This document shows positions 44,324 through 54,609 of a stretch of DNA of 64,000 nucleotides, in pieces. Made by a program: the position numbers and the translations under genes. The DNA is from Bifidobacterium sp. ESL0728 (GTDB lineage: Bacteria > Actinomycetota > Actinomycetes > Actinomycetales > Bifidobacteriaceae). How positions within the stretch are numbered: position 1 is the first letter of the stretch; every line of letters begins with the position of its first letter. The stretch spans positions 496,001 through 560,000 of the forward strand of contig NZ_CP113925.1 of the NCBI RefSeq assembly GCF_029392015.1, in the 5' to 3' direction. Below the pieces are notes generated by a model that was not told the DNA's origin, did no database searches, and saw only the letters and a list, made by a program, of their open reading frames with translations.

Positions 44324-45151
44324 ATGAGTAAAAACATCTGTATTGCAGTAGCGGCCCACAAGCCGTATCGTATGCCCAGTGACGATATCTACCTGCCGAT
44401 GCACGTAGGAGCTTCTTTGCATCCGGAAGTCGATTTAGGCGCGCAATTCGTTGCCGATAATACAGGTGACAACATTTCTGATTTCAATGCTTCGTATTCC
44501 GAAGTGACTGCTTTATATTGGCTTTGGAAAAATTGCGATGCGGATTATAAAGGTTTGGTACATTATCGTCGTCATTTTGCTACCGTGAACACGGTGAAGC
44601 GTTTATTCGCCAAGGATAGGTTCGACAGGATTGCAAAGCGTGAAGATGTTGAGGCGGCTTTAAACAAGAAGACTAAAGACGGCTCTGCCATCGAAATCGT
44701 TCTTCCGAAGAAGCGCAATTATTATATTGAAAGCGTTTATTCGCACTACGCACATACATTCCATGCCGAGCAATTCGATGAAACCCGAAAAATACTGATG
44801 GAGAAGCAGCCTGAGTATGTTCCCGCCTTCGATGAGGTAATGGCCGGCAAAAGCGCCCACATATTCAACATGTTCATTATGAGCAGGCATCGGTTTGATG
44901 AGTATTGCGCGTGGCTTTTCCCAATTCTTGACGAGCTCACCAAGCGCATTGATCCCAATCAGTACGATGCGTTCAATGCGCGTTATCCTGGTCGTGTGAG
45001 TGAGCGTCTGCTTGACGTGTGGCTGAAAACACACAGCTATGTGTATACGGAGCTTCCCACAGTGAGTCCCGAGCCGGTGAACTGGCCCAAAAAAGGTAGT
45101 GCGTTTTTACAAGCTAAGTTTTTTGGTAAAAGTTATAGTAAGAGTTTTTAA
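44324..45151 (+). CDS. DUF4422 glycosyltransferase
   Basis: The protein has 275 residues and is cytosolic. Family marks are IAVAAHKPY at the start, LHPEVDLGAQFVADNTGDNIS, YSEVTALYWLWKN, GLVHYRRHF and the C-terminal region MSRHRFDEYCAWLFPILDEL. DUF4422 members add sugars during capsule or O-antigen assembly (WcaA/WfgS-like). The donor and linkage cannot be read from sequence. The ATG has ACTGGAG upstream. The gene lies at the border where composition falls sharply to A+T-rich. Confidence 0.88.
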   Translation: MSKNICIAVAAHKPYRMPSDDIYLPMHVGASLHPEVDLGAQFVADNTGDNISDFNASYSEVTALYWLWKNCDADYKGLVHYRRHFATVNTVKRLFAKDRFDRIAKREDVEAALNKKTKDGSAIEIVLPKKRNYYIESVYSHYAHTFHAEQFDETRKILMEKQPEYVPAFDEVMAGKSAHIFNMFIMSRHRFDEYCAWLFPILDELTKRIDPNQYDAFNARYPGRVSERLLDVWLKTHSYVYTELPTVSPEPVNWPKKGSAFLQAKFFGKSYSKSF

Positions 45152-45492
45152 AACTGATGGTTGAATGGGCCTATGCAAATAAAGTGGAGGAACTGTTATT
45201 TTGCAAGAGATAATGAATAAATTAAATATACAGCGTATAGTGCTACTAAAGTTAGACATGTTTGTCAGTTGCTTCTGGATTAATAATGGTGATGATTGAT
45301 GCGATCATGTTATAGAGATGATGTGGCGTTTTCATAGGTTTAGTCTTTGATGTTTGCCAACGTAAAGTGAACAGCGCGTTTTGTCTGATCTTTATTGGTT
45401 GGTAATCACTCCATAAAATGTAAGAGTTTTTATAAGATAGACAATAATAAAGGGTACCGAGTAAGGAAAATACTTGTAGAAAAGAGTTGAGT
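45152..45492. other. 341-base A+T-rich gap
   Basis: No gene or hairpin is supported. It marks the left edge of the low-G+C serotype cassette. Confidence 0.45.
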
Positions 45493-46818
45493 ATGTTGAT
45501 TTCCGGTTTGAAAAACACTTGGCAAACCAAAATAAATAAAGAGAATGGTCTTTTTTTTCGACGTTGTCTTGAGTATATTAATATAGTTTGCCTTTTGTTA
45601 TGTGCCTATAGTCTCTATTTTAGGCAATCATCAAAAAGTCCAGCGGTTTTCGAAGTTTTGCTTTTTATAAGTCTGTATATTTGGATATTTTCTATTCCTA
45701 CACGTTGGACGTTGGATGATATACGGGAGCCACTTTTAATCGCGTTATGTTCTCTTGCTTGTATAGGACTTGTTATCTTTTTGAGTGCTAACGAATCAAG
45801 TATACCTTATGTTTTACAGAAAAGTATGATTCTTTTGATTCTCATTCCATCATATTTGCTACTTTTTAAAAGATTAGGATTTATCTACTTGGTTACGATT
45901 GTTCTCGAAGAATTTAGAATCGTTCTAAGTTGTTTATGCGCTGTTGGGTTGTGCATATGGTTAATCATTTCAATATTTGGGAATATTCTTCCTTCTTTTC
46001 CCGTGAATTATATATGGGGAGGACATTCTAATGTATCTAATGGTTATTTAGGTTTAGTTTTTACTCCGCAACTTGCCCACTTTAAGAGTATGAGTTTTCC
46101 AAGATTTACTCTCTTTTTTATAGAGGCCCCGTTGGCTAATTTTGTTTTTATTCTAGGAATAATGACTGAATTATTCGTCAAAATGCGTCCAAAATGGATT
46201 TCCGTGGGAATTTTTGTTTTAAGTTCTTTACTGACGTTTTCTACAGCCAGCCTGATTTTGCTTCCTTTGATTTTCATTTGTTGGATAACGGTCTCGGATT
46301 CAGGAAAAAACTTTCGCAGGAAAAACAAAAAACTTAATATTTGCATTTTGATTGCTGTTTCCTGTTTTATTGTTCTTTTCCCTATTGCGGCTTACCTGCT
46401 TGTAAGGAATAAAAGCAATACGACATCTCTTAAGATACATTTTATAGATTTTATAGTAGGTGTCAGATCGTTTGCAGACAGTCCTATTTGGGGGCATGGA
46501 ATTGGGAATTATCAGAGTTCGTTTATTGCTTTTGGAGGTGGTAATGGACAGACGAGTGGCTTGCTCTCTGTCGCAGCTCAAGGTGGAATCTTGTTATTGG
46601 CTCCCTATCTAATTCCATTAGTAATACTTATTTTAGGGGGTGTGAAAAAGAGAAATTTAGGACAGTCTACATGCGCAATAATCATACTGATTATGTTTAC
46701 GATTATAGTAATAGATAACAACCCATTATTTGCAGTGGTTCTTGCTTTTTGTTATGCAGTTCCATTTGAAAATGAGAAATATGCTGAAGTGCTACAACCC
46801 GTAAATCAACTTGAGTGA
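45493..46818 (+). CDS. O-antigen/capsule polymerase-like membrane protein (Wzy)
   Basis: The protein has about 441 residues and ten to twelve hydrophobic segments. A periplasm-facing loop (HIDFIVGVRSFADSPIWGHG IGN) carries the GHGIGNYQSS-type motif typical of O-antigen ligase/polymerase (Wzy/WaaL) proteins. It would polymerise repeat units outside the membrane. The gene is strongly A+T-rich and uses codons rare in the chromosome core, consistent with horizontal gain. ATG 45493 is preferred over an upstream TTG at 45487; GAAAAGAG lies before it. Confidence 0.8.
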   Translation: MLISGLKNTWQTKINKENGLFFRRCLEYINIVCLLLCAYSLYFRQSSKSPAVFEVLLFISLYIWIFSIPTRWTLDDIREPLLIALCSLACIGLVIFLSANESSIPYVLQKSMILLILIPSYLLLFKRLGFIYLVTIVLEEFRIVLSCLCAVGLCIWLIISIFGNILPSFPVNYIWGGHSNVSNGYLGLVFTPQLAHFKSMSFPRFTLFFIEAPLANFVFILGIMTELFVKMRPKWISVGIFVLSSLLTFSTASLILLPLIFICWITVSDSGKNFRRKNKKLNICILIAVSCFIVLFPIAAYLLVRNKSNTTSLKIHFIDFIVGVRSFADSPIWGHGIGNYQSSFIAFGGGNGQTSGLLSVAAQGGILLLAPYLIPLVILILGGVKKRNLGQSTCAIIILIMFTIIVIDNNPLFAVVLAFCYAVPFENEKYAEVLQPVNQLE

Positions 46819-46945
46819 TGATTGTCTGCAATAAGATTATCGGTTGTTTTTAATTGGATACTATATACGTATATTCATTTGAAATAGCTCTCTTAGCGTC
46901 CAGAGTCTTGCACAAATTAGGTTTTGCTATTTGAGTTGGTGCAGA

Positions 46946-48135
46946 CCTTGTCTGTGCATAATTTTCAATTGGTGATAAAGAAGGCCGATTGAGATAACGT
47001 CTGGCTTGTTATGCACTTTTGGTTTCAGCCTTGATTGCCTGCGTGCGGTGTTTCAACCATGTCTTTCATTGGTTCGAGCAGTGACATGTCCAGATAGCGG
47101 CGGTCCGGCCAGGCTTGAGTGACGTGGCGGATCCTCGCGGTGACGAGCATGAGGGCGCTGCGCGGCCGTCGGGGAACTGACCGACGACCAGTGTCCTGCG
47201 CCTGATTTCGCGGTTGAGTCGCTCGAATATGTTGTTGGTTCGGATGAGCCTCCAGTGCTTCATGGGGAATCCCGGCAGCTGGTACACGGTCGTCTCGCCG
47301 ATGCCCTCGAGCAGGCATTTGGCGGCCTCCTTCAGCTTCATGTCTTCCAGTTGAGAGGAGACGGAATTCGCTTTAGTTAGGGTCTTGTCTCGGTCCCCCA
47401 TGACGAATATGGCTTTGAGTTTGGCCGCCAACGTCTTGTGTCTCCTTCTTGGCCCCGGGGGAGAGGACGTTGCGTTCGAAGTGAACCATGCACCGCTTAG
47501 CGGGCCTGTGGAAGCAGCTCGCCGACGGCGACCAGTGCCGACACGTTCTCGATGCTTCTGCCCCACGAGCGTTTCAGCCATATGCCGTTCATAAATAAAT
47601 ACGGGAACTTCTGTTCTAGAAGCTTATCCCGCCACGCGTCGATCTCCGAGTAGACCTTCTTCAGATCGTCCGAAAGAGTCTGGGGCGGCACGCGGTCACC
47701 CCACAGCTGCCCGCCGGTCGCGTCGACCTGACAGGTCGAGACCCCGCTGAAGTACATCTCCATGAGCGCCTCCTCGACGCTCAACTCGCGCGTGTGGTAC
47801 CGTTGGATCACGGCCGATTCGAACAGGGCGCCCTTCAGCTTGGGGACCCTCACGCTCATGCTGCCGGCCTTCACCGTCAGATTCCGCTCGTAATGGCCGG
47901 CCCTGTACGCCTTCCTGCCTTCCCCGCGCTCGTATCGGGCCGCCCCTGCGGCCTCGTCGGCCTCGGCGTCGAGCATCGCGTTCAAAATCTCCTCGACTTT
48001 CGAGGAGACGAGCCTGTCGAGCTCGGTCTCGAACTTGGACTCGTCGAACTGTATGATTCTGGTATCGGGCATGGTCCCCGCCTGTTTCCAATCGGTTTTC
48101 TTTGTCAATGATTGAAAATCGTACACGGGCAGGGG
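46946..48135. mobile_element. decayed IS256-family insertion sequence
   Basis: Imperfect inverted ends flank a broken transposase gene: left 46946-46982 and right 48098-48135 share ATTTTCAAT, TGA and AAAGAA blocks in opposite orientation. Both catalytic halves of the gene are separated by a deletion and frameshifts, so the copy cannot move by itself. Confidence 0.7.
47025..48072 (-). pseudogene. IS256-family transposase, internally deleted and frameshifted
   Basis: The N-terminal part begins at ATG 48072 (MPDTRIIQFDESKFETELD) and reads through AGHYERNLTVKAG and MYFSGVSTCQVDATGGQLWG to about 47510. There it stops matching at SALVAVG, where an intact transposase would continue with its catalytic core. 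The C-terminal part continues in a second frame (RRHKTLAAKLKAIFVMGDRD; EAAKCLLEGIGET; RTNNIFERLNREIRRRT) and then in a third (ALMLVTARIRHVTQAW; YLDMSLL) to 47025. So there is at least one internal deletion and two frame changes, with part of the DDE core lost. Confidence 0.88.
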
Positions 48136-48284
48136 ACACGCCCTCCTATCAAATCCCAAAACCCAAAGTGCGCAAGCTACTGGACACTACCCCGATTGAT
48201 GAGGTAGATACCATTCTTAATAACGAGACGCATGGGTGCTATTGGAAAAGTTGGAAGCGGAAATACGTAACAAACTGATTATCA

Positions 48285-49364
48285 TCACTTCATTAAAAGC
48301 AGCCATTTACGAACGAACCGAATTTTTGAAAGAATCCATCCAACGATGAGAGAACCTAAATAAGCTATAATGAAAGAACCGAGAAATGCTAGTATCCCAT
48401 TTCCGACGGAATTTTTCCAAAGAGGCTGAACAAATTGAAGTATCCAAATATGGATTATATAAACAGAGAAGGAAAGTTGTGAAGTATAAACGATATATTT
48501 GATAATCGTTTGTTTGTTTAATCGGGATAAATGAATTCTATTCATCAATACAAAAAGAGATATTGCTGCTGTAACTTCGAAAATATTGGAATAAGCGGGC
48601 GACCATTGTTGCCCCATTTTGATTAATGACAAATTAAAAATAATCAGCAGAGCCAAAGAAACTATAAAAGAAAAAGATGGCCAAAGAATGTTCCTTCGCC
48701 CCACAAAATGTTTGCTATTTATTTTTTTAATCGTGAGGCCTGCTAACAAATACAAAATCCAACAAGATGCACCCCAAACGTCGGTTCCAAAGAGATTCAT
48801 ATTGATTACACCTTCCAATTCTTCTCCATGAAAGAACAATTGGAAAATCTGTCCAGCTGTCGGTACGACGGTACCGAAAAATAGAATTAAAACAGTCAAT
48901 AGATAGATATAAAGATGTGAATTTTGTCGGTACAGTTGATGAATGGCTATCGAAATAATGGGAATACCCAGATATATCCCCAAAATCATTGGAAGAAACC
49001 AAAATGCAGAGTTAGTCGGGCCGACGAAAAATGCAATTCTCATCATTCTTCCGAAAGATATTTCATTAATTCCTGCAATTTTGTCATGAAGGAAATTAAG
49101 TATATTCCATGCTTCGAGAGAAACAAAGAGAGGCAGAAGATTTCTGACCAGAAAACGTTGGATATATGAACTATCGTATTCACGATCGACCATTAGATAG
49201 CCGGTAAGCATGACGAATAAAGGAACTCCCAAGGTTCCGACAGTATTCGTTATCACCTGAGCTTTGTTATTGCTTAAAGAAGAAGATGAATGCCTAAATA
49301 CGACTAAACAAATAGCGATTATTCGAATGACATCCAGAGAATAGTCCCGTTCTTTCATTTGCAT
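48285..49364 (-). CDS. acyltransferase family 3 membrane protein
   Basis: The protein has 359 residues and about ten membrane segments. The N-terminal signature SLDVIRIIAICLVVFRHS contains the catalytic-type His of acyltransferase-3 (OafA/WecH/OatA) proteins, which move acetyl groups through the membrane onto surface sugars. It probably O-acetylates the capsule repeat unit. It is A+T-rich with codon use unlike the core genome. It lies on the minus strand with a second acyltransferase-3 gene about 370 bases upstream. Confidence 0.87.
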   Translation of the reverse strand: MQMKERDYSLDVIRIIAICLVVFRHSSSSLSNNKAQVITNTVGTLGVPLFVMLTGYLMVDREYDSSYIQRFLVRNLLPLFVSLEAWNILNFLHDKIAGINEISFGRMMRIAFFVGPTNSAFWFLPMILGIYLGIPIISIAIHQLYRQNSHLYIYLLTVLILFFGTVVPTAGQIFQLFFHGEELEGVINMNLFGTDVWGASCWILYLLAGLTIKKINSKHFVGRRNILWPSFSFIVSLALLIIFNLSLIKMGQQWSPAYSNIFEVTAAISLFVLMNRIHLSRLNKQTIIKYIVYTSQLSFSVYIIHIWILQFVQPLWKNSVGNGILAFLGSFIIAYLGSLIVGWILSKIRFVRKWLLLMK

Positions 49365-49738
49365 TCAATCTCTCTGTCGCATCAGATAAATAAACGTTAC
49401 AACGTTAACAATATATTCAGACAAAGATTCTGAATAAGTTCTGGGGATGAGGAAGTTGTGGGACTGGTTGTGTCTGCATTTTTCTCTGTTTTGACGGTAT
49501 CGCATGGGTTGCAATATAAGCAGTTGAGTACATGACGCGAATCTTATAATGGTGATGTAAATTTTGGCTTCGTTTAAACTCATTGGGAAATCTCACTTGA
49601 TAGAGATGGCATTAAAGCTCATTGCTTAAGGCTGTTTGGATGCAACCCAAATCAACCAACAAGTTTGCTGATAAAATAGCGTTGGACATGTAGCTCTTGG
49701 AGGCTAAATTTGAGCCTTAAATAATGCTGGTTAATAAA
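49365..49738. other. 374-base gap between two acyltransferase genes
   Basis: A+T-rich, with no gene or terminator convincingly seen. It contains the promoter region of the leftward acyltransferase gene. Confidence 0.45.
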
Positions 49739-50977
49739 TCATAAAAGTGAGTCAGAAGTTGGGAATTTGATTGTTGAAAAAAGGGAAGAGAGTCTCTTAG
49801 ATTGTTTTCCTTTATTTTCCAAGGCATATAGCCAACGATAAGGCCGACGATTAACGGTAATGGCAAATATTCCTTGGCGTATGAGATCGAGAAGAATAGA
49901 AACGATAAAAATCAAAAGCGCCATGATAACACACGTAAGGACGATTATGTAACCCGATTGCCCGGTGAAAAGAATTGACAGTACTTTTGCAATTATAGTA
50001 TTCATGTTCTTGTCAGTGATTAACAAATAGATCGCAAGAGTGCATGAAGCCAATCTGTTAATGACCTTATTGTAAATTTCAGTTTTTTGCGTTGCGAGCA
50101 TTAACATTCCCAATCCCATAAACATGGATGGAATGCATGAGGGGCAATTTAACCATCCCTTGGTAAACAGCACATTCTTATTAGCGAAACAAAGCAACAT
50201 TTCACAGATAAATTGAGTTGTAACCCCTATGATGAAGCCCGCAAGGAGCAGGTTACGTGCGTTTTTCTTTGACTTCAGAAAATCCTTTTTATACCATACT
50301 ATATACGAGAGCAAAATGTACTGATAGATGAAAAGAACAATGGAATATGACATTCCATGTGAAATCTGATCAGCGCCAAAAGGTATGAATCCCCAAAACA
50401 AGAGTAAAATGAGAGAGAGCGACTTATGCAGTTGTTTCCCCATTTTTATTAAAAAAGCGTTAATCCAAGGAAAAAGAAGCAGGAAAAGAATATAACTGGC
50501 AGGATACCACCAATGTGTCAGCAAAACCGGGAAAAACGCTTTAACGATGTTCACCAAGATTAGTTTCTTCGATAATGTGATCATACCGGCTGCTGATGCA
50601 GCAAAACTGCAAAACAGAAAAAGAAATGAGTAAAAAAGGAGCTGCTTTTCTAGCTGCCAAACTCTTCGAATTGATTTACGAAAATCAGGTTGTTCCATAC
50701 ACAGAAACCAAGTGCTGATTCCAAAGAACAGACAATCTCCCAGTCCTCCAAAATTAGAGAGAAAAGAAGTCAATAAAACTAAGGGGAAACGTTGTGTGTA
50801 TGGTAAGATCGTACCCCAAATCGCTATTTTGGGCCAAGGAAAATGGTTCAAAACTATGAGAAGCATTGCTACTAAACGCAGAATTTCAACGTTAGAATTT
50901 CTAGTCAGTTTTTGTTTAGCTTTTGTCGTTTCGCTCACATTGGTTTCCTTCACAATAGACCCTTCCAAGGTCACCAC
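49739..50977 (-). CDS. second acyltransferase family 3 membrane protein
   Basis: The protein has 412 residues. After a polar N-terminus (about 28 residues) comes NSNVEILRLVAMLLIVLNHF, with the His of the acyltransferase-3 family, then about ten further membrane segments. It is likely another O-acetyltransferase (or a succinyl or related transferase) of the surface polysaccharide. The start GTG at 50977 follows AAAAAGGAAAAA. It has the same A+T-rich composition as its neighbour but a low apparent similarity to it, so the two probably act on different positions. It is divergent from the GT2 gene. Confidence 0.85.
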   Translation of the reverse strand: MVTLEGSIVKETNVSETTKAKQKLTRNSNVEILRLVAMLLIVLNHFPWPKIAIWGTILPYTQRFPLVLLTSFLSNFGGLGDCLFFGISTWFLCMEQPDFRKSIRRVWQLEKQLLFYSFLFLFCSFAASAAGMITLSKKLILVNIVKAFFPVLLTHWWYPASYILFLLLFPWINAFLIKMGKQLHKSLSLILLLFWGFIPFGADQISHGMSYSIVLFIYQYILLSYIVWYKKDFLKSKKNARNLLLAGFIIGVTTQFICEMLLCFANKNVLFTKGWLNCPSCIPSMFMGLGMLMLATQKTEIYNKVINRLASCTLAIYLLITDKNMNTIIAKVLSILFTGQSGYIIVLTCVIMALLIFIVSILLDLIRQGIFAITVNRRPYRWLYALENKGKQSKRLSSLFSTIKFPTSDSLL

Positions 50978-51218
50978 TTTTTCCTTTTTAAAGGTTAAGG
51001 AAAATTGTGCAACTTATCACTCGTATAGAATACTCTTACACACTCTAAACCTAACTATACTAAATTGGAATGATTTTTTTGCACGAAGTAGCGTCAGTGC
51101 AATGCCTTGTCTTATTTAAACAAATTTCCTTAAATGTTTGAGTAATAGAATCTGAATCATTAGATGATTTGGTTTGAAGATTTGCTCAAACGGTGATGCA
51201 TTAACGTATGCTAATGGT

Positions 51219-52205
51219 ATGAATGAAAATGGCAAAATTACTGATCCTTTAGTCAGTGTTGTCGTACCTGTATATAATGTCGAGAAATATCTGAAATTAT
51301 GTCTCAGAGGGATCCGAGAACAGAGCTACCGCAATCTTGAAATTCTTTTAGTTGATGACGGTTCCACAGACGCTTCAGATGCAATTTGTGACTACTTTGC
51401 CACTATTGATAAACGAATCCGAGTTATTCACCAAACGAATCAAGGTCTATCGGCAGCTAGAAACAATGGGACCAAACTATGTAGAGGTGATTGGACAGTC
51501 TATGTCGACAGCGACGATCTTGTCTCTCCTCACTTCATCGAACATTTATTGAAAGCAGCTTTATCAACTCACAGCGAAGTGGCTATTTGTAAGGGCAAAG
51601 TTTTCCAAGACGGAACGCCATTCATAGCTGAAGAATCTAATTTGGCATCAATTCTTCCGTCTGAAAGAGCAGTCGGAGAATTGTTTTCCGAAAAAAAAGC
51701 GAGCACATCGGCATGGGGAAAGTTGGCGAGTACCGAACTTTGGATAAAACATCCATTCCCAGAAAATAGAGACTATGAAGATTTACCAACCACATGGAAA
51801 TTACTTGCTGACGGCAACCAAACAGTTCTATTAACTGGCAGTTATTATGGCTATCGGAAACGTAACAATTCTATCAGCAGCACGCCGAAGATCAACTCTC
51901 TTATCGATTACAAAAAATCCATACAAGAGGTATGGGGGCAGGCAACAGCAAAATACCCGGAATTAATTCCCGCAATTTCTTTTCGCTGTTGTCTGGAATA
52001 TTGTCGGCTCCTTGAAATGGTTGCTAAATTAGAATCTTCAGATTCCGATAAAGGTCAAATCCAGTCCATACATAGGACAGCACTGTATTTCCTAAGACGC
52101 CATACATTATCTGCTTTTACAGATTCTTACGCCGCGTTATTTCAGCGTTTAAGAATTCTGATAATGGCTTTAGCTCCTAATCTTTCTATACGACTCAGAA
52201 GATGA
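51219..52205 (+). CDS. family 2 glycosyltransferase
   Basis: The protein has about 328 residues. GT-A fold: VSVVVPVYNVEKYLKLCL at the N-terminus, ILLVDDGSTDASDAICDYF, and the metal-binding DSDD in WTVYVDSDDLVSPHFIE. It is typical of capsular polysaccharide beta-glycosyltransferases using UDP-sugars. The start is uncertain: ATG 51219 and TTG 51174 are both in frame, and neither has a good ribosome-binding site. It is A+T-rich like the rest of the cassette. Confidence 0.9.
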   Translation: MNENGKITDPLVSVVVPVYNVEKYLKLCLRGIREQSYRNLEILLVDDGSTDASDAICDYFATIDKRIRVIHQTNQGLSAARNNGTKLCRGDWTVYVDSDDLVSPHFIEHLLKAALSTHSEVAICKGKVFQDGTPFIAEESNLASILPSERAVGELFSEKKASTSAWGKLASTELWIKHPFPENRDYEDLPTTWKLLADGNQTVLLTGSYYGYRKRNNSISSTPKINSLIDYKKSIQEVWGQATAKYPELIPAISFRCCLEYCRLLEMVAKLESSDSDKGQIQSIHRTALYFLRRHTLSAFTDSYAALFQRLRILIMALAPNLSIRLRR

Positions 52206-52394
52206 TAGATAATCCTTGGCCTGACAAGTTTAAAATTTGTGTGAAAAAAATTTGATATTGTTGTCTATTTGCCTAGAACGTGGGTGCTCATAGACTAAAA
52301 TTCCACCCGTACGTTGATCTAAAGAATGAAGGAAGTGTCGAATGGAGCTATATATTTGCAGAAAAAATAGCTCCATAAGGTTTAGTGCCTGACT

Positions 52395-53624
52395 ATGAGT
52401 AGTATACGCAAGAATCTTTTCTCGCAATACGGGTTACAGGTAGCCAAATACTTATTCCCCTTCATTACACTCCCATATCTTACGCGAGTCTTAGGGCCAA
52501 ATCAGTATGCTGTACGCGCTTACGTACTTGCTGTTATGAATTTCATGGCAATCTTCCTTGATTATGGTTTTACTCTTTCTGGCACAAAATCTATTGCAGA
52601 AGATAATGGGAACATTGAAAAATTGCGTCAGCACACTTCATGCATTGTGCTATTGCGTGGAATTCTCTGCGTCGTTGGAGCAGTAATACTCGTTTGTCTC
52701 GTACCATTCCTTTCAATCTTGAAGGAAAATATTCTATACGTCATCATCGCCTATTTAGGAATTTGCTTCAAAGCCTCGCTGCCTGATTTCGTTTTTCAAG
52801 GCCTAGAAGACATGGGTATCATTACTCAACGTTTCGTAGGGTCACAAACTGTCTCTACGTTACTAATTTTCGCCCTCATTCATAAGCCATCAGATTTATT
52901 ATTAGTTCCGATTTTCGAGGGTGTCGCTTCACTGATAGCATTTATCTGGTCTTGGGACAATGTAATCAGGGTTCGTTCTATTCATTTTACTAAAGTCAAG
53001 TTCGATTTTATATGGTCTGTCTTTAAAGAATCAACTATTTTCTTCTTGTCAGATGCAGCAACAACAGTTTTCAATGCTTTTACAACGATGATGATAGGTG
53101 CATACGTCACCGATCAAGTGCAAATATCCTATTGGTCGTTGGCGATGACCGCGATCACAGCTGTACAATCTTTGTACAACCCGATAATCAATACTCTATA
53201 TCCTCATATAGTAAAGTCTCGCGACATCAAACTGCTAAAGAAATTCCTCTTCTACGGCATGATAGTAGTAACCATTGGCTCAATTCTTTTTGCGCTTTGT
53301 TCAAAACTCATTATGTTCGTTTTAGGCGGCCGGCAATATCTTGCGGGAAGTTACATCATTGCACAACTTGCGCCGGTCCTTTGGCTTTCATTCCCTAGCA
53401 TGCTTATTGGTTTCCCGCTTCTAGCCGCAGTCGGAAAGGTCAGAGAACTTACTTTCTCGTCAATTGTTTCTGCGATTTTCCATATTATAGGGTTGGTAAT
53501 TTTAGGCATCAGCGGGTATTTCTCTATTACCGCAGTAGCCATCCTTCGTTCTTGCACCGAAGCAGTGATGCTCGTACTACGTAGTTATTTTACAATACGA
53601 ACAATAAAGGAAGAGGGTCTATGA
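52395..53624 (+). CDS. Wzx-like polysaccharide flippase
   Basis: The protein has 409 residues and about 12 hydrophobic segments. The opening NLFSQYGLQVAKYLFPFITLPYLTRVLGP is the classical polysaccharide-export (Wzx/RfbX, MATE-like) signature. It flips lipid-linked repeat units for the Wzy polymerase at 45493. It is shorter at the C-terminus than many Wzx proteins (about 480), ending soon after helix 12 (FTIRTIKEEGL). It is A+T-rich. Confidence 0.88.
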   Translation: MSSIRKNLFSQYGLQVAKYLFPFITLPYLTRVLGPNQYAVRAYVLAVMNFMAIFLDYGFTLSGTKSIAEDNGNIEKLRQHTSCIVLLRGILCVVGAVILVCLVPFLSILKENILYVIIAYLGICFKASLPDFVFQGLEDMGIITQRFVGSQTVSTLLIFALIHKPSDLLLVPIFEGVASLIAFIWSWDNVIRVRSIHFTKVKFDFIWSVFKESTIFFLSDAATTVFNAFTTMMIGAYVTDQVQISYWSLAMTAITAVQSLYNPIINTLYPHIVKSRDIKLLKKFLFYGMIVVTIGSILFALCSKLIMFVLGGRQYLAGSYIIAQLAPVLWLSFPSMLIGFPLLAAVGKVRELTFSSIVSAIFHIIGLVILGISGYFSITAVAILRSCTEAVMLVLRSYFTIRTIKEEGL

Positions 53625-53728
53625 AACTCTGGCTCTATCTAGATTCATTGCCCGTGAAATCCGTAAATTGCTCTTCGACATGAAAGAATCGAGTAAGTGA
53701 ACAAATCGAACATAATCAACTGAATAAT

Positions 53729-53791
53729 AAGAATAATTTTTGAAAGTCAGCGTAATTATTCTTATTCTCCTGATATTTTGTGCAGGAGAAT
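53729..53791 (+). terminator. two consecutive hairpins after wzx
   Basis: AAGAATAATT/AATTATTCTT (53729-53763) and ATTCTCCTG/CAGGAGAAT (53764-53791) stand back to back about 100 bases after the flippase stop. The first stem is A+T-rich; the second is not followed by a T-run. Confidence 0.5.
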
Positions 53792-54609
53792 AGTGTTTCT
53801 CTTTGGGTTTCGGACAAAAAGAGATGGTTGTGATTGGGGAGGGGTTGAGGGGTGAAGAGACGTTTTATCCTATTGTTTTCTTCGGAATTTCACGACTTTC
53901 TAAATAGCGCAGAACGGTGTAAGGACAAAGTCGGTGAAGGTGAAGCGTTGCCCATTGTGTGATGGAACTGCGTAGAAAAACGAGTATATCTGAGAAGATG
54001 TGCAGTTCCAGCGGTACTTGGAATGTTGAGTCAGAGATATCTTCCATGGCTCTGAGGCTAGAACGTCATACCCCTAACTAGAAGAGGGCTTGTTTTGAAT
54101 ATAGTATTCCTCGTTATTTCTATGGCGGGCCGACATCACATTTTAGAAACGGACATTATTCACGGTGACGGGTGTCTCGTACGTAGTTGTTTGGCCCGAA
54201 CGACATCTTCGATTTGCCGCTGAAACGCATGATTGAAGATGAATGCGATATGCCCTGATGCGATTGGGGTGAATGAAATAACATAAGAAAAGCTCGCACC
54301 TCGACTCGGAGTGTGCTTGATGTCTACTTCGACAACATCGAACATGAAATTGATAGAGCAAAGAAAGAAAAGCGGAAAAGGAGACAAGATTAGGTAATGA
54401 GCATGATTTCGACTGCAGAATTGACTAGGATGAATTTTGCACATGTCTTATGCATTCCGGTGTAAGAGACTAGGCACCAATCCCAATGAGCCAACTTTTT
54501 GGGCATACTACAGCTCCTGTTCTGATTGTACTCAGAGAAAGTAACGAGGTGGGCGCGACGCCCAAAGCAACGGGTATCGCGCCCACCGAGAGTGGTATTG
54601 CATCAGATT
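53792..54609. other. 818-base region without a supported gene
   Basis: Minus-strand open frames of 60-94 codons (53865-54047 and 54160-54444) do not look like any family I recognise. They may be remnants of a decayed gene. Composition is intermediate between the A+T-rich cassette and the core genome, so this may be the junction of the cassette. Confidence 0.45.

Noticed and set aside
53865..54444. Small minus-strand genes between wzx and the LicC-LicA gene
   Set aside because: Short, no start signals, no family resemblance; could be decayed DNA but I cannot support a call.
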